From NCBI RefSeq assembly GCF_964204865.1, contig NC_135258.1, forward strand, positions 12,143,001-12,207,000: 64,000 nt of DNA, in the 5' to 3' direction. This document shows positions 51,975-64,000 of this stretch, one piece after another. Source of the stretch: Styela clava (Eukaryota; Chordata; Ascidiacea; Stolidobranchia; Styelidae). The notes under the pieces were generated by a model that did not search any database, was not told where the DNA came from, and saw nothing but the letters and a program-made list of their open reading frames with translations. Positions within the stretch are counted from its first letter, which is position 1; each line of letters begins with the position of its first letter. A program made the translations under genes and the position numbers.

Positions 51975-52250
51975 GTGTCTACGATCTGTTCGATCAGATT
52001 GGTTTGATGATTGCCATTGGTCACCCAATTTTCAGTGGAGGCCCAATTTCATACTTATCTCCATATGTACTCGTCCACAACGGTGCCATATCGAAAGTGA
52101 TACAAGCTCTTACAACAATATCTCGTAATCTTCCCAAAATTCCCGTCCTCCAATATATTAGGCTATATGGATCATTATTTTTATTATTTACTCTAATAGC
52201 TTGGCTCGCATTATTTCGGAAACGACATCATGAGAAACCTAGTGCTTCAG
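51975..52250 (+). CDS. Possible isolated exon encoding a membrane-anchored tail
   Basis: An open stretch of 92 codons is bounded by an AG (acacaag) and a GT (gtttatg), both phase 1. It encodes VYDLFDQIGLMIAIGHPIF near the start and, later, one hydrophobic helix (LYGSLFLLFTLIAWLALF) followed by basic RKRHH, the layout of a single-pass membrane anchor. I do not recognise the family. No partner exons were found and the left duplication unit has no counterpart. The acceptor has a poor pyrimidine tract, so it may be a chance frame. Confidence 0.25.
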
Positions 52251-53539
52251 GTTTATGTTTTATGTAGGAAATTCAGGCCTGATAATGTTTGCATTGGATA
52301 ATTTCTAGTGCGTCAAATCTTTATTTCGCAAAAGCAAGCATATTAAAACAGAATACTGTATCAGACTTTTCAGTTTTCTCTTTCCTGCTCCAGACAACGC
52401 CAAGTATATTCCACAGGCCCATGAACCTGATGTTCTGCCATTGCGTTCCAGATCAGCGCAGTGTGATTAACGGTGGGTTCTGGTGTGTTGACCATCATCC
52501 AAGAAAGAAACCCTTAACGAAATACGATGTTTAGTTTTAATATTACATTAGTAACAAGCTTTCTATAATACAGCATTTTTTTTGCCTCCAATTCGGTATA
52601 TTCGTAGGAATGACAAGTTTCAGTCGCACTATCCCCGACTTTAATATATTCTGTCTACATGGTCTTAGTGTTCATATTTTGTCTACATGGCCTGCGTTGT
52701 CTTCATAAATGACTATTACTTGGTTTTCAATAAAAATATAAGCTCTCTTGTAGAAAGCCCCCCGCTGAAAAAACACCCTCGTCACCGTTCAAATTGAAAA
52801 AAAGAGCCTAACTATCGAGTTGGGACCTGGTATACAGTGGATAATTATTATTATTTTTCATTTTAAAACGTCTCGGGGATGTTTTTCTCTCATTTTTGCA
52901 TTAGTGGCGGGCTTTCTATATCCGAAATATGCTTACCTCCGCTGGTACACATTACGGGAATGAAATAATTTTCTTCGTCTGTTAATATTGCCATCTCTAG
53001 TTGACTGAAAAACTGTTTACCTGGATATGAATGGGAATATATTACCAGTAAGAACTGTAAGACAAATGTTTGTAAAAACAATTTGCCAAACTTCAGTCAA
53101 TTGAACAAAAAATAGGTCTTAACAAGTTGCTTATTTTGATTAATATATTAAAATTGTTTGCTCGGTAAGTTTTTGGTGGTTTTCAGTTTCAGCGCAAATT
53201 TTCAATTTTACTGAAACACTGCATGTTCTCTTGTATTGCGGTATTCTAGCTAGCCTAGCACGTCTGTGCGATTACGACCCAAACAACACCAAATTTGTAA
53301 AGTCAAACAAATGATTGCGTAATGGATATTATATTTGTACTTTCAATAATTCTTTTAACAGCAACGAACCGTGGTATATTATCTGAAATGACTTTATTTT
53401 TCAATCTTAATGATGTAATTGTCAGGACTCAGGAGTATGATAAGAGCTAGCTCAAGTATAATGATAGGGTTGTTCGCTGGTGGAAGTCGGATATAGGGAT
53501 AGTTTATAGTCCAGTTTATCGTTTCAAATAAAGCCTCAA

Positions 53540-55738
53540 CTAACCAGCTTTTAATTTGTCTTCTAAATCGGGCGTGTTCCTATGTTCGTTGGCTTTCATC
53601 ATACTTTCCACCAGTTTGTTTGCTGAAAATACAAGTAGCACTTGATTCCAAATTTCTGGCATTGTATATATACGTGTTTTCAAAAGTTAATAGATTTATA
53701 AGGAAAAAACATGACGCGAAAATATAGTTTACGTACATTAGTGAACATGACGTTTAAAAGTTTGAAACCCACTACATGAATGCAGCCCAAAATGTTTATT
53801 GTTACTAAACTTCAACCATAACTGCTAAATTGAGCAGGATAGTGATTAAGAAATAGACACGATGCGATTTAGCTAATAAGCCTACTTTTTAAATTTCGAA
53901 AACAAAGCATCTGATATCTGCATGGTTTTTTTCTCAATTTTCAAATGACGTTTAAAATGAAGTCGATTTAATAAATAAATACATATTTGAACTTAAAATT
54001 GCACTTACTTCTGATTGGATCCAATGTATAAACACCTGTTCGTACTTTTGTGTAATGAAGTTGATAAGTTTGCTTGTCGTATCTTAAAATCAATCAGAAA
54101 TCAGATATTCGACACAAATCAAATAGGATTTTTTTTAATTTTCAAATTAACTAAGCCTATATATACATAAAGACTTGGATTTTGCTTGCTTTTAGGTTGT
54201 TTTGAGAGTGTGGTACACGTGGTATTATGGATTCATAAATATTTCCGATAAAAACAAGTATTAAGTATTCTAGGAATAACAGAATAAAAAATATAAATAG
54301 GCTATTGGTAAGTGTCACGGAGACGGAATTATGTAGCGAATCACGCCTTTTATTAGATTAGGACTGCCAAATAGGATACTCGTATTACTAGCAAATTAAT
54401 CCTTCCATATTCATAAACTTAAATGGCGGAGAAAGCTGTAATAATAAAGCGTTTATTACACAACCACCCTGCGATGGCGATAGGCTCGACAATGTTTACA
54501 ACGAACAAAGGAGCTTATTAAATTACCCACAAGTCTCCTGTTAACAATTAACGGAAATATGATCATTGTATTCGTTATGCGTGGAAATTGCAATCACAGC
54601 TATCCGAATAAACGAACGACTTTATTTTAAGATATAGAATAGCTAAAATGCGCTCGGTTACCCGGATAATAGAAATCCGGGCAATTCAACCGACCCCACC
54701 CCATGAGGGCCGCGACATATAGCACTTTACATAATTTTCAATTTACAATTGGCAATGAAACATGATATAATAGTAGTAATAAATATATGTTGTTATTAAA
54801 GCGTACAAGTGGTAACTAAATACAGGTCGATAAATAATGCCTGCATATCCACAAGAAAAAACAGATTATCATAATACGATTAATTATAGATGTGTAAATC
54901 ATTACCCGTGATTATTGCGGATACATCAGCATAAAACCCATATTCAGTTCCAGTAACACTTAGCCAATGATAGCAATCCACGCTACCCGCACTTTCTGGC
55001 ATATCAAATATGCTATACCAGGAACTGTTTATCTGAAAAGAAAACAGGAAATATAAACTGTGTAGACATCGTTTTGTTTTCTTTAAGTATGGTGCTTGAA
55101 GTTAATTAAATTTGTTTATTACACCAGACCGTTATGCTCCATATCAAATGACACAAACAAATCAATAGCAAAATAACAGATAATATGAATTAAATTCGTA
55201 ATATCCCAATGTACCCAATAATTGAATAAAAACAGCAAAATTGCTGAATCTAATAACGACCCCGACCCCAAAAGAGTCAAAAAGTGCTCTTCATAACCCA
55301 TAGGTCCACTTTATATCTAATAACTTAAGAGGCCATAAGTAAGAAGGTATATAATCTGAGATAGCCCGCCACAAACACTATCTGGGAATCAAATTATGAT
55401 TGTAACAAGATGTTAATTGTGTTTCTAAATAGAAGGCTAAATAGTATATATATATGTTACTGCTAATTCTACCAACAACTGAATTTTGAAATAAATACCA
55501 AAGAACAACACTACGCCATCCAATTCAAGGCTAATATTGAAATCATTAAATTTAAACTTGAATAACTTAACACAACGTAATTGATAAGCTAATGTTCATT
55601 GTTCTTGCTCCAGCATAACCAACTTGTATTTCATACCTTTGACCAATTGGGATCTTTTCCGGGAGAGATGGTGGAACATTGCCTTTCTGCAATAACAGCA
55701 GAAATCCATATTGTGAATAAGCAACAAGCAGCTTTCAT
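53540..55738 (-). CDS. Small secreted protein, possibly lipocalin-like
   Basis: Minus-strand exons: 55738-55637, 55032-54906, probably one not identified, 54082-54009, 53622-53540 (stop TAG). Exon 1 encodes a clear signal peptide (MKAACCLFTIWISAVIA) and then ERQCSTISPGKDPNWSK. Exon 2 encodes INSSWYSIFDMPES followed by a Cys and GTEYGFYADVSAIIT. The third seen exon encodes TYQLHYTKVRTGVYTLDPI, and the last a helix-like tail NKLVESMMKANEHRNTPDL. The order (Cys after the signal, N-x-x-W-Y segment, strands, C-terminal helix) resembles lipocalins, which bind small hydrophobic ligands extracellularly. The canonical GxW glycine is absent, so the assignment is tentative. Exon 2 ends in phase 1 while 54082-54009 must start in phase 2, so an exon between them is missing from this model. 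A decayed paralogue lies at 50440-50570. Confidence 0.45.
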
Positions 55739-56360
55739 TTTGCTCTTAACTAACTCTTAGCTCTTTACTTCTATTAATATGAAAACGAAATGAACATAAA
55801 ATTTCCTTATCACGTCTTTCTAAATATATATAGCAAAAAAATATGATTTGAAAACAAATATATATTTAGGTTTTGAATTAATTTTAGTTTAAATAAAGAT
55901 ACAAGAAGCTTAATGCCCGCCATTCGCTCTGGATATTTGATTGAAAGTGAATACTTACTGCTGCTCGAATACAAGGCCGTTCAGCATTTCTTATAATCTT
56001 GAATGATAGATTGCCATTATCTTTATATTAAAATGTATTTTAACTTTAAGCCTATAACGTCTCGAATTGAGCTGGTACCGATTACGCGAGCACAATAAGT
56101 GGCTTAAAAATTCTGATTTTGATTGACGACAGCATTTTATCTGTGAGAAATCGAAAAATAATTCTGCCATTTAGTATGCTCTATCAATTGTATACTTAGA
56201 TATACTCTCTTGTATAGAGAGATAAACTATATTAAATATGTACTCAAATAGCTATTTTGTACCATATAAATTGCTCACATGGCAATCACTTGCACACATA
56301 AAAATTTCATGCTACGCAACATCGATATTGGCCAAGGAGGTCAAATCGATAGGAGATAAG

Positions 56361-56505
56361 GATTTCCTTTTTATTCCGAGGGAGTAGAAAGTTGGTAAGA
56401 AGACTTAAGCATATGGCGAGCCACGGCTTTTCGTCCGGTTACCAGTCTATGTTGGATATGAGAATAGCTACCCAGTTATTTGGTTTATATGCATAGACTT
56501 GATGC
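56361..56505 (-). mobile_element. SINE fragment
   Basis: 3' half of the SINE family seen at 1819-2126: 'catatggcgagccacgg', 'cgtccggttacca' and 'gcatagacttgatg' are shared, with divergence. The tRNA-like head is missing. Confidence 0.65.
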
Positions 56506-57064
56506 ACAAAATGAAAAATAATATGCATAAAAACTAATTCTATGAACATAATCAAGAGCCATATCATGCGATTGTTTGAAGTTTAAATTTGGATTTTTTA
56601 TTCTATATATACAGCAACTTACGCACCACAAATAAATAACATTGGCTAATTCAACTACGATAACCTCGTACATAATTTTTGTAAACCATGTGCTCATGGA
56701 CACGACTTCATTACTTGTATTGAGAATTCTGTATGCTGCTATTCTCCGGAAAAAGCTAAGGCCCCAGCGAAACGAAAATAATCATTCAACTGCTATCGGC
56801 AAAATGTAATTCTTAAAAACAAAAGATCGCTCCCGAAGGATGGGAATAAATTCAGAAAAATACTCAATAAGGCTAAAGAGAACTATGCAAAGTCAACAAA
56901 AACCCATATTCCGCTCAGAAATTTGGATACCGGGATTTTTAAAAAATAATGGTATAAATGGCGTAAATCGTCATTTTTTGTATTTAAATAAATAAATTAA
57001 ACAATCACCTAAATACATAGCGTAATTGTTTATCAGATTATCTTCTAGCAATAGTAGATTCGAG

Positions 57065-57097
<33 letters not shown>

Positions 57098-58718
57098 CAT
57101 TCATCTAAATGCAAAACGATTAGAATCAAAATGACCTTCCTGACTTGTCTAAGTCAGGGGTAAGCAAACAACGACCCACTATGATTCCGTGGATTCTATT
57201 GTAAAAATTGGAATGATGACTCTTGCATAACAAGAGAGCGATGCTGAAATATGTGGACATGAAGACCAAAATAAAGTACTTTTCATGCTATACCTGCCAA
57301 TATCAATTAATCTCCGAGTTTTGCGTAGCCTCGCGTCAAATCGGAAACATCCGTCGCGCTTGTGGAATTGAAAACCGTGTTTTCATGAAAAATAAAAATA
57401 TAGCAAAAATTGGATGAAATATCATATCTCATAGGATTGCTAGCAAATTTATGGATAAATATAAGTAATTTCAAAGCAATTGGTTCATTAGTGAATGAAA
57501 AAAGTGATTTTTTTGTAACAACAAGACGAATAATGCCAACAAGAACAAAAATAACATAATAGCCAACCGAACCGTGGGTTCACTTTGTCTACAAAATAAC
57601 GACACAATTTTTTTCTTTTGTTGTGATTATCAATGCCGTTTGGAACACCCAAAATCTTTAAAGATAGATTTCAAAGTTTTCAGACGAAGTAGGTAATCAA
57701 TTACAAGTCACTCTAAAGTCGAAAATCAAAGATCCCCAACCCCTCGATAAACTTTTAATCTCAAGCTTGGGGAGAGATCTTGCACGAATCATTTTAATTT
57801 TGTCTGGTTGGACTTACCACCACTAAGACCTTGATTAGGAATGAGTATATAATGAAACTTCAAAGGCGTCATGGAAGTAGGGAATAAAATGTATTAGTAT
57901 TTATTCACGAAGAATACATTGATTGTGTTACAACTTTTGGAATACATATTTATGTGAATGGTTAATAAAAGGGCAAAAACAAACGAAATTCTGATTTATC
58001 TAGTAACAAGCTATGAGTCACAATTCTCAATAAATTATTGAACATGAATTCGTTCATGTATTGTGTTCCATGGTTTGACAAATAAAAAAATAAACTCTCC
58101 CATTTGAACATCTGCATCTACTTCGTTTTTCTTCTTCGGATAAATCGTAGCTTGTTAGGGACTCCATGCAGCACAATTGTTTTTGAGGCGCGAGGTCGGG
58201 GCTGTGTTGAGCTTTGAGATGTTTTTTTTTTTGTATTTAATATTACAGTACGGTAGATGTCTGTTATAAATTTGTTAATTTAGGAGTCAGAGAACACCGG
58301 TGCAATTATTTATCACCATTGCACTGTTGTACTAGTTTATTAGGCTTACCATATATCTGGGGCAAATTGGGCAAGCCAACCTTTGTTCGATTCCAACGCC
58401 TCGGAGCTTACTGCAAGTACTGGCTTAAACTTTTTCTATATCCTTGTAGGTAGGATACGGGCATCAAAATTAGCTGTAAATCTTAATAAAATATCCTGTA
58501 TTGGTCTTTGATTCAAATGGGCTAATGCCTGAATGCAGTAGGCTACCGGCATGACCGGTAACTGCAGAACTGGGTAATGCAAATCGCTCTTCAACTCATC
58601 AAAAAAAATTTACATTTTGTTTTCGGCATTTTGACGATTCAACGATCTAACGACAGTAGAGTTCAGTGTTAAATTAACGTCTGGCTCATACTTCAGTACT
58701 TCATATCACTGTATCATA
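56506..58718. other. Intergenic DNA, repeats only
   Basis: (AT)n-type microsatellite at 57064-57099. A hAT-like left end (CAGGGGTAAGCAAACAACG) begins at 57155, with no partner end found. About 57230-57600 matches the dispersed repeat also seen near 2805-3260 and 25200-25420. No exon is recognised. Confidence 0.5.
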
Positions 58719-58726
58719 ACTATGGC

Positions 58727-59651
58727 CCAGTCTGGATTTCATGGCCTTTTTGAACGAGAAATCGGGCGTGCAATCAGATTCTCCCGCGTGCAAATAGGAA
58801 TTCCTGGCGTGCAATTATAACTCACGCGTGCATATATGCAACGCGTGCCATATGGATAAGCCGTCTTATCGGCTTTCCTCTCCCCCGGTATAAATATGTA
58901 AATCCTATCCTAACTGACTTCGACATTAGAAATCTCTCAATACCGTACATTCGCGTAAAATTACCGGTACTGAATAAAAAATACGTTGAATCAGAGCAAA
59001 AATGGACGTTTGACCTTTGACCCCCAAACATTATTTTTACAGTTTGTCGCTGTTTGTGCGACTTTGGATACTGTTCAGTACATCCGCGTAAAATTATAGG
59101 GTACAAAATACGTTCAATTAAAGCAAAATGGCCATACTTTGTCAATAATCTTGGAAGTGGGTTTACGTGGTATTATTGGATAAAAAATACGTCAAATCAT
59201 AGCAAGAAATGGATGTTAACCTTTGACATTATTTCTATTCTTTGTTACTAATTTTGAGAAATGTTTGTGCGACTTTAGATATCGGTACTGTTCAGTACAT
59301 GCGTGTAAAATTATTGTATAAATAATTCGCTGAATCAGAGCCGTAACTGGCCAGCGTCAGTGCAGAGGCGAACTTTTCGCCCATCACGGGATTCCTATCA
59401 GTCAACACGATATGGTCTTTTTGCTTCGCATTTTTCGATCAGGTCAAATCTTGCAAACTAGTATTAGTCGAAAATTATGGAGTTACAATTTGTTGGCATC
59501 TTGATATTACTGGATTATTGATTCAAAAACCATTTTAATTTCATTGGTGAGCAATTGCAAATTTTCGGCGTGCAAAATTGAATTCGCTGGCGTGCATTTT
59601 TGCGGAGCGCTAGCGCCCTCGGGCGTGCACCTGCCATGGAATCCAGTCTGG
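58727..59651. mobile_element. hAT-like element, 925 bp, perfect target duplication
   Basis: The terminal inverted repeats are CCAGTCTGGATTTCATGG and CCATGGAATCCAGTCTGG. The 8-bp duplication actatggc is identical on both sides (58719-58726 and 59652-59659). The interior holds repeated gcgtgcaa motifs near both ends, a SINE fragment (58850-58916) and a diverged tandem repeat (58940-59340) built on 'gtacat.cg.gtaaaatta' and 'tgtttgtgcgacttt'. No transposase remains. Confidence 0.88.
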
Positions 59652-60810
59652 ACTATGGCATGACAATTTCTCTATCTGAACCAGGGAAGTGAGTCAAATC
59701 AGTGGTAATAAATAAATATTATTGCAGTATTGGCATATTCTGATATCTTGATATTGTAAGAAGTTATCTTCAGAGTAATCACCCAGCGCCAGTTGACATT
59801 AGCTTTGTATTGGTCTGTTGGTAGACCAATTCTGCAATTGCTGAATTCAGCAATGACCAGCAGACCAGAGTCTTAGAGTACAGAATCAATTGTCTACCAA
59901 TCTACAGTTAGTATCAGTTTCAACGGTTTAATGTTGTCACAGTGCGATATAGCAGCGTTAACTTAACATATACAGTACAGCACACTATCCAAATTTCAAG
60001 GATTTCCCCTTCATTTGGCTCAATAAAACAAAGACTCTATGTGTCTCAAAAACGAGGGGCGTCTGGGACCACGTCAGATGCTTCATATCGCGCCATGCTT
60101 GTCTCAATAATAATCTAAATTAATCGCGGCCGTCACATGACTAAAATTGCCTGTTTTTTCTAAAAACCTTACGAATGCACGGTAAATTTTTTTTTCCTTT
60201 GGTAAATCGGATTATTTTTTCTCAAGGAATTCAATGATGACGTTATTAGATTGCGCTTTTTTATAGTATTTTGGGCAACTTCATTATACTGTATTATTAC
60301 CGATATTGAGGACAACAATGTCCAGACGTCTCCCAACAGAGGGGTGTCTGATCATATGTAAAATGGGTTTTTTTGAAACGGGACAATGTCACCCGATTTG
60401 CATAGTGTGTTGTACTGATATATAGGTAGCCAAAAATTTCCATATTAAGTTGGTACAAAAATAAAATATCATGTTTCATTAATTACAATACTGCAATACG
60501 AGATATATTTTAAGCTTTTTGTCAGGTGTTAGCACTGTAGAAAACAAAATTCCTTTCAGTCTTCTGACCTAACATTATATGATTATAGTTCTCTGTGTTA
60601 AAAAAGGAATTACTGTATTTCATTGCCCAAAAATGTACAGATTTTGAGAAGAAAGAGGAAAATGTAGTTCACTGCATGTCACATTACACCTTACCTCCCA
60701 CATACATAATTCATTCAATGGAAATCTTGACCCTTAATTTAATTTGGTCTCGTGTAGTTTCGTACCTAAAGTCTGAAAGTACTTTCAGTGGGCGTAGCAT
60801 AACGATGTTA

Positions 60811-61128
60811 ATCCTAACCCCCACCTGACTATGCCATCCAAAAATTATGTCACTACTACGTTACAATCACATCATAGAGCTTGTCAATGTATACCTACGA
60901 TTGCCCAAAATGGCATCTGCCCGGCGATAAAGAACTCGCTATCGACAGCGATCTTTCTCTTATCAGGATGGATGCGATGAGAAAACGAGTTTGCTAGGTT
61001 TCGGGTGATTGTCTGCGTGTTTCGTATAACAGTTCGTATTGTTTAAATTTGAAGGGCCTAATTACTTTATTACGTCACTGTGACGTCGCAGTGACATAAT
61101 TTTTGGATGACACGGTGGGGGTTAGGAT
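60811..61128. mobile_element. Foldback MITE immediately upstream of CAND1
   Basis: Inverted arms of about 50-60 bp: left ATCCTAACCCCCACC and, further in, ccatccaaaaattatgtcact; right is the reverse complement. The right arm includes gtcactgtgacgtcgcagtgac, which contains a CRE-like tgacgtc. The end lies 157 bases before the CAND1 start codon, so it is within the probable promoter or 5' leader. Confidence 0.75.
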
Positions 61129-61285
61129 TGACATATGCAAAAATTGTTATGCTATGCCCTCCAGATGTACTTCAGGTATGAAACTACACTAGACCCATTT
61201 AATTTAACTTTCTTTTTTATTGTTTTCATTTATAAAGTATTTGCTAGATCTTATGTTGATATACAGTGGCAAATCATAAATTATC

Positions 61286-63745
61286 ATGGCGAATGTGTCA
61301 TACCATATCTCGAATTTATTGGAAAAGATGACTTCAAGTGATAAGGATTTCAGGTTAATATTTTGATTGAATCTACATGTACTTTGGCTGTTTGTTGCCT
61401 TGCAAGGATTACTATTTATTTGTTTTGATCTCGATAGGGATGACCTGATTTTGTGTTAAATTTTGCAAGCACAAAATTCAGATACTTCTCTATTATGCTA
61501 TGCTAAAGGTTTCATTACCGGAACAAATTTGGCTGTGAAGCACATAGCGGAATGCAATGTTCTCAGTTGCGTGATACATGCTGTTATGTTCTCATTGAGG
61601 AGAAGACTGTCTGCATGTTAGTTATGAATAGAAAATCTGAATTCATATTTGCTTTAACTGTATTTATGTGAACAATTTATTTTAGACAACACACATTTAT
61701 TTACAAGCTTGAATTCCTTCTTCTGAAGCCCCTTTTGCTTCATGAAGTCATTATAGATATTTATAGAAAGAGAATATAAAATAATTTTGTGTTTTTTCTC
61801 ATTGCATAAAATAAATGATTTTTTAGATTCATGGCAACAAATGATCTGATGACTGAGTTACAGAAAGACTCCATAAAATTGGATGATGACAGTGAAAGAA
61901 AGGTTATTAAAATGCTTCTCAAATTGCTGGAAGATAAAAATGGAGAAGTTCAGAATCTTGCGGTGAAGTGGTGAGAATGGATGACTTTTCTACCCATATC
62001 CTAAATTCATAAACATAGTATCCATTAAGCAAACTTGTTTTCAACTTCTTTTCACCCACAGTACCCAAAAATGCAACTACTGTTAGGTTTGTTGAATTTT
62101 TTTTCATACAACAAGGCTTTATACAAGCAGCCACTAGTATCTATTGATATGTAGGAGGCTACTATTTTACAAAGGACTGGAAACTTGGCGTTGCCTGCCC
62201 AACTTAGAACACTCTGTTTAAGATATTGGGCATAGGATTTGAAACTGAGATGAATATGCCAACTCAGTTAGATCGAATTGTTTAACGCCATCAGGATTCT
62301 TGTCCAAAAGATGTTGATAAACAATAGGCTCTTGATCTAGAGCAGGTGAATTTAAACTACGGTAGTTATTATTTTAGCATTTCGAATGTTTAGATACTTC
62401 TGTTACAGTAGCACTATAGAAGGATTTACATATTGGCTAAAATCTCTGAAAATGATCAAAGAAATAGACTGGATAATGTAATAGACACCAGTTGTCGTCA
62501 AACTGTGGTCTTCAAACGACCTCACTTTTACCGTAAATGTGTATATTTGGTCCAGCAATACATTAAGTTTGCTGACCACAGATGCATTCAATTGCTTTTC
62601 GGATTGATGATTGCTGTGTAAACTGTGAATGAATGACCATGGCTGTTTTACTCAGTTGTCAAATTTTTTTTAGTTTATTTACCCTTATGTTGTAATATTT
62701 TCCAGTCTTGGACCTTTGGTTGGTAAGGTGAAGGAATATCAAATTGAATCAATAGTGGACACTTTGTGCAACAATATGTTGTCAGATAAAGAACAACTGA
62801 GAGATATATCAAGGTAATTTGATCATAGAATCAATTTTAATAAAAAACTGATTATGATTTGATTGAGTTTTATTCCATTTTCTGGCAGTCAACTTGAACA
62901 ATACTGAGTTTAAAGTGATTTTTGAACTGCAATTCTGGGGAACCGTAATCACAGGGAACAAAATTGTCCCAACTGCGATAAATGCAGATTTTTAAACAAA
63001 CTACATCAGAATAAACATCCCTCAATGTTTGTAACACTGTGTACTGAAATGAAATTATATTTTGTAATCTTTTGATTAACAATCGTCTAACCTGTTTTTA
63101 GTATTGGTCTGAAGACTGTCATTACCGAACTCCCAACATCAAATTATGGAACAGTTGGAACTATTTGTAAGAAGATAACCAATAGACTTACTTCAGCTAT
63201 TTCTAAACAAACTGATGAATCAGTGCAACTGGAAGCACTTGACATTTTAGGTTTGTTGAGTTTTTTGTATAATACAAATTACGATTAAATAATAAAAATG
63301 TGATTTCCTCAGTGCTACACAAATTTACAAAAGCTATATTGATGTACAGTATAGGTCACCTTTGTGGTTAGTTCTGTGATTCTTACTATTAATAAATAGA
63401 AAGGTTTAAACCCCTTTTATTTGGAAAATTTTGAGATGTTATCTGGTGTGAGCGCAGTCAGCCATTTTTTGTATGAAAAAGTATGGAAATTGTTAATAAA
63501 GTAAACATTAACCATATACAATATGAAAAGCCCTACTACATTTTGTCATCATTCATAATATACAATGATTTAAATCAACAGTATATCTATTTTTTAACCT
63601 CCCATTTTTTTCAGGCGATTTATTGAGCAAGCATGGTGGTCTTCTATCAAATTTTCATTCTCAAGTAAAAGATTCGTTGCTTCCACTTCTGAAAAGCCCT
63701 CGTATGGCTGTTCGCAAAAGGGCTATTACGGCAATCGGACATTTG
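61286..63745 (+). CDS. CAND1: Cullin-associated NEDD8-dissociated protein 1, N-terminal part
   Basis: CAND1 binds unneddylated cullin-RBX1 and exchanges substrate receptors of cullin-RING ubiquitin ligases. Coding exons here: 61286-61353, 61827-61970, 62706-62813, 63102-63250, 63615-63745; the last donor (gtaaga) leads beyond the window. The first 199 residues match the HEAT-repeat N-terminus of animal CAND1 almost residue for residue, for example [75 protein letters not shown] and QLEALDI. All junctions are GT-AG with consistent phases. The start ATG at 61286 (MANVSYHIS) matches the family start. A different-frame open stretch over exon 1 (from 61135) is not the gene. Confidence 0.96.
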
Positions 63746-64000
63746 GTAAGAGGATTGTTGAGCAGTTTTTCAATCAGCAAATGAAGAATAAACTGTGTCT
63801 AAATTAATATTTAAAGTCTCTATCTCACACATAACTAATTAAGGTTTGAGCCAAGAATTTCACTGTGCAGGATGTTTTCTTATCTAACTTTCAAGTACTT
63901 TTTAATACTTTTTAGTACTGTGTGAAATACCCGTTAGCGTGCTTAACCTGGAAAAATCTTGTCCCTAAGTTCTTGCAAGTTATGCTGCTAATCACTGCTA
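63746..64000. other. CAND1 intron 5, cut by the window edge
   Basis: AT-rich sequence after the donor gtaagagg. No further exon begins before the edge. CAND1 proteins are about 1,230 residues long, so roughly five sixths of the coding sequence lies outside the window. Confidence 0.85.

Larger units (their letters stand above)
51095..56150. repeat. Tandem duplication, right unit
   Basis: Counterpart of 47070-50980, in the same orientation. It contains the intact-looking minus-strand secreted-protein gene (53540-55738) and its upstream region. Sequence at 55780-56140 matches 50590-50950. Alignment is patchy, with substantial divergence, so the event is older than the dioxygenase duplication. 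Confidence 0.65.

Noticed and set aside
57155-57200. hAT-like terminus CAGGGGTAAGCAAAC
   Set aside because: A matching right end and 8-bp duplication were not found downstream, so no element is annotated.
61135-61341. 68-codon open frame overlapping CAND1 exon 1
   Set aside because: It is in a different frame from the conserved CAND1 N-terminus and ends at a stop before the exon donor.
1-64000. CRISPR arrays, operons, ribosome binding sites or other prokaryotic features
   Set aside because: The window is intron-containing animal DNA. The regularly repeated segments found are minisatellites or transposon parts.

Overview
The window is eukaryotic nuclear DNA. It is AT-rich, has short GT-AG introns, and carries many small hAT-type transposons and tRNA-derived SINE copies. 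The proteins that can be read are animal proteins. CAND1 is nearly human-like in its N-terminus, a complete PGC-1/PRC-family coactivator is present, and there are fibronectin type I (finger) modules, which are best known from chordates. Together these suggest an invertebrate chordate, most likely a tunicate. That is an inference, because no species-diagnostic sequence was identified.

Layout. 1-5540: a nest of transposons (a hAT element at 165-2403 with a second hAT element and a SINE inside it), then repeat-rich intergenic DNA. 5542-20033: a duplicated block. Each copy carries an intact six-exon gene for a 2-oxoglutarate/Fe(II) dioxygenase of the isopenicillin-N-synthase/DIOX_N type (6889-9555 and 17266-19749). 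The second copy was enlarged by a hAT element that itself hosts another, transposase-encoding hAT element (12888-15910, frameshifted). 20034-22600: intergenic. 22619-26569, minus strand: a signal-peptide exon and four fibronectin-type-I-like exons, all with phase-1 junctions, giving a predicted secreted protein of about 246 residues. 26570-30012: intergenic.

30013-46809, plus strand: a 22-exon gene for a PGC-1-family transcription coactivator of about 1,767 residues, close in size to PRC. It has the LKKLL nuclear-receptor box, the DHDY HCF-1-binding motif, an RS region, an RRM and the conserved C-terminal tail. Its introns hold several MITEs and a SINE. 47070-56150: a tandem duplication. The right unit carries a minus-strand gene for a small secreted, possibly lipocalin-like protein (53540-55738). 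The left unit keeps only a decayed first exon. 56150-61285: repeats, including a 925-bp hAT-like element with a perfect 8-bp target duplication and a foldback MITE just upstream of CAND1. 61286-63745: the first five coding exons of CAND1, which continues past the right edge.

The genes do not form an obvious pathway. CAND1 (cullin-RING ligase exchange) and the PGC-1-like coactivator (mitochondrial and metabolic gene expression) are housekeeping or regulatory genes. The dioxygenase pair, the finger-module gene and the lipocalin-like gene are the fast-evolving, duplicated part of the window.
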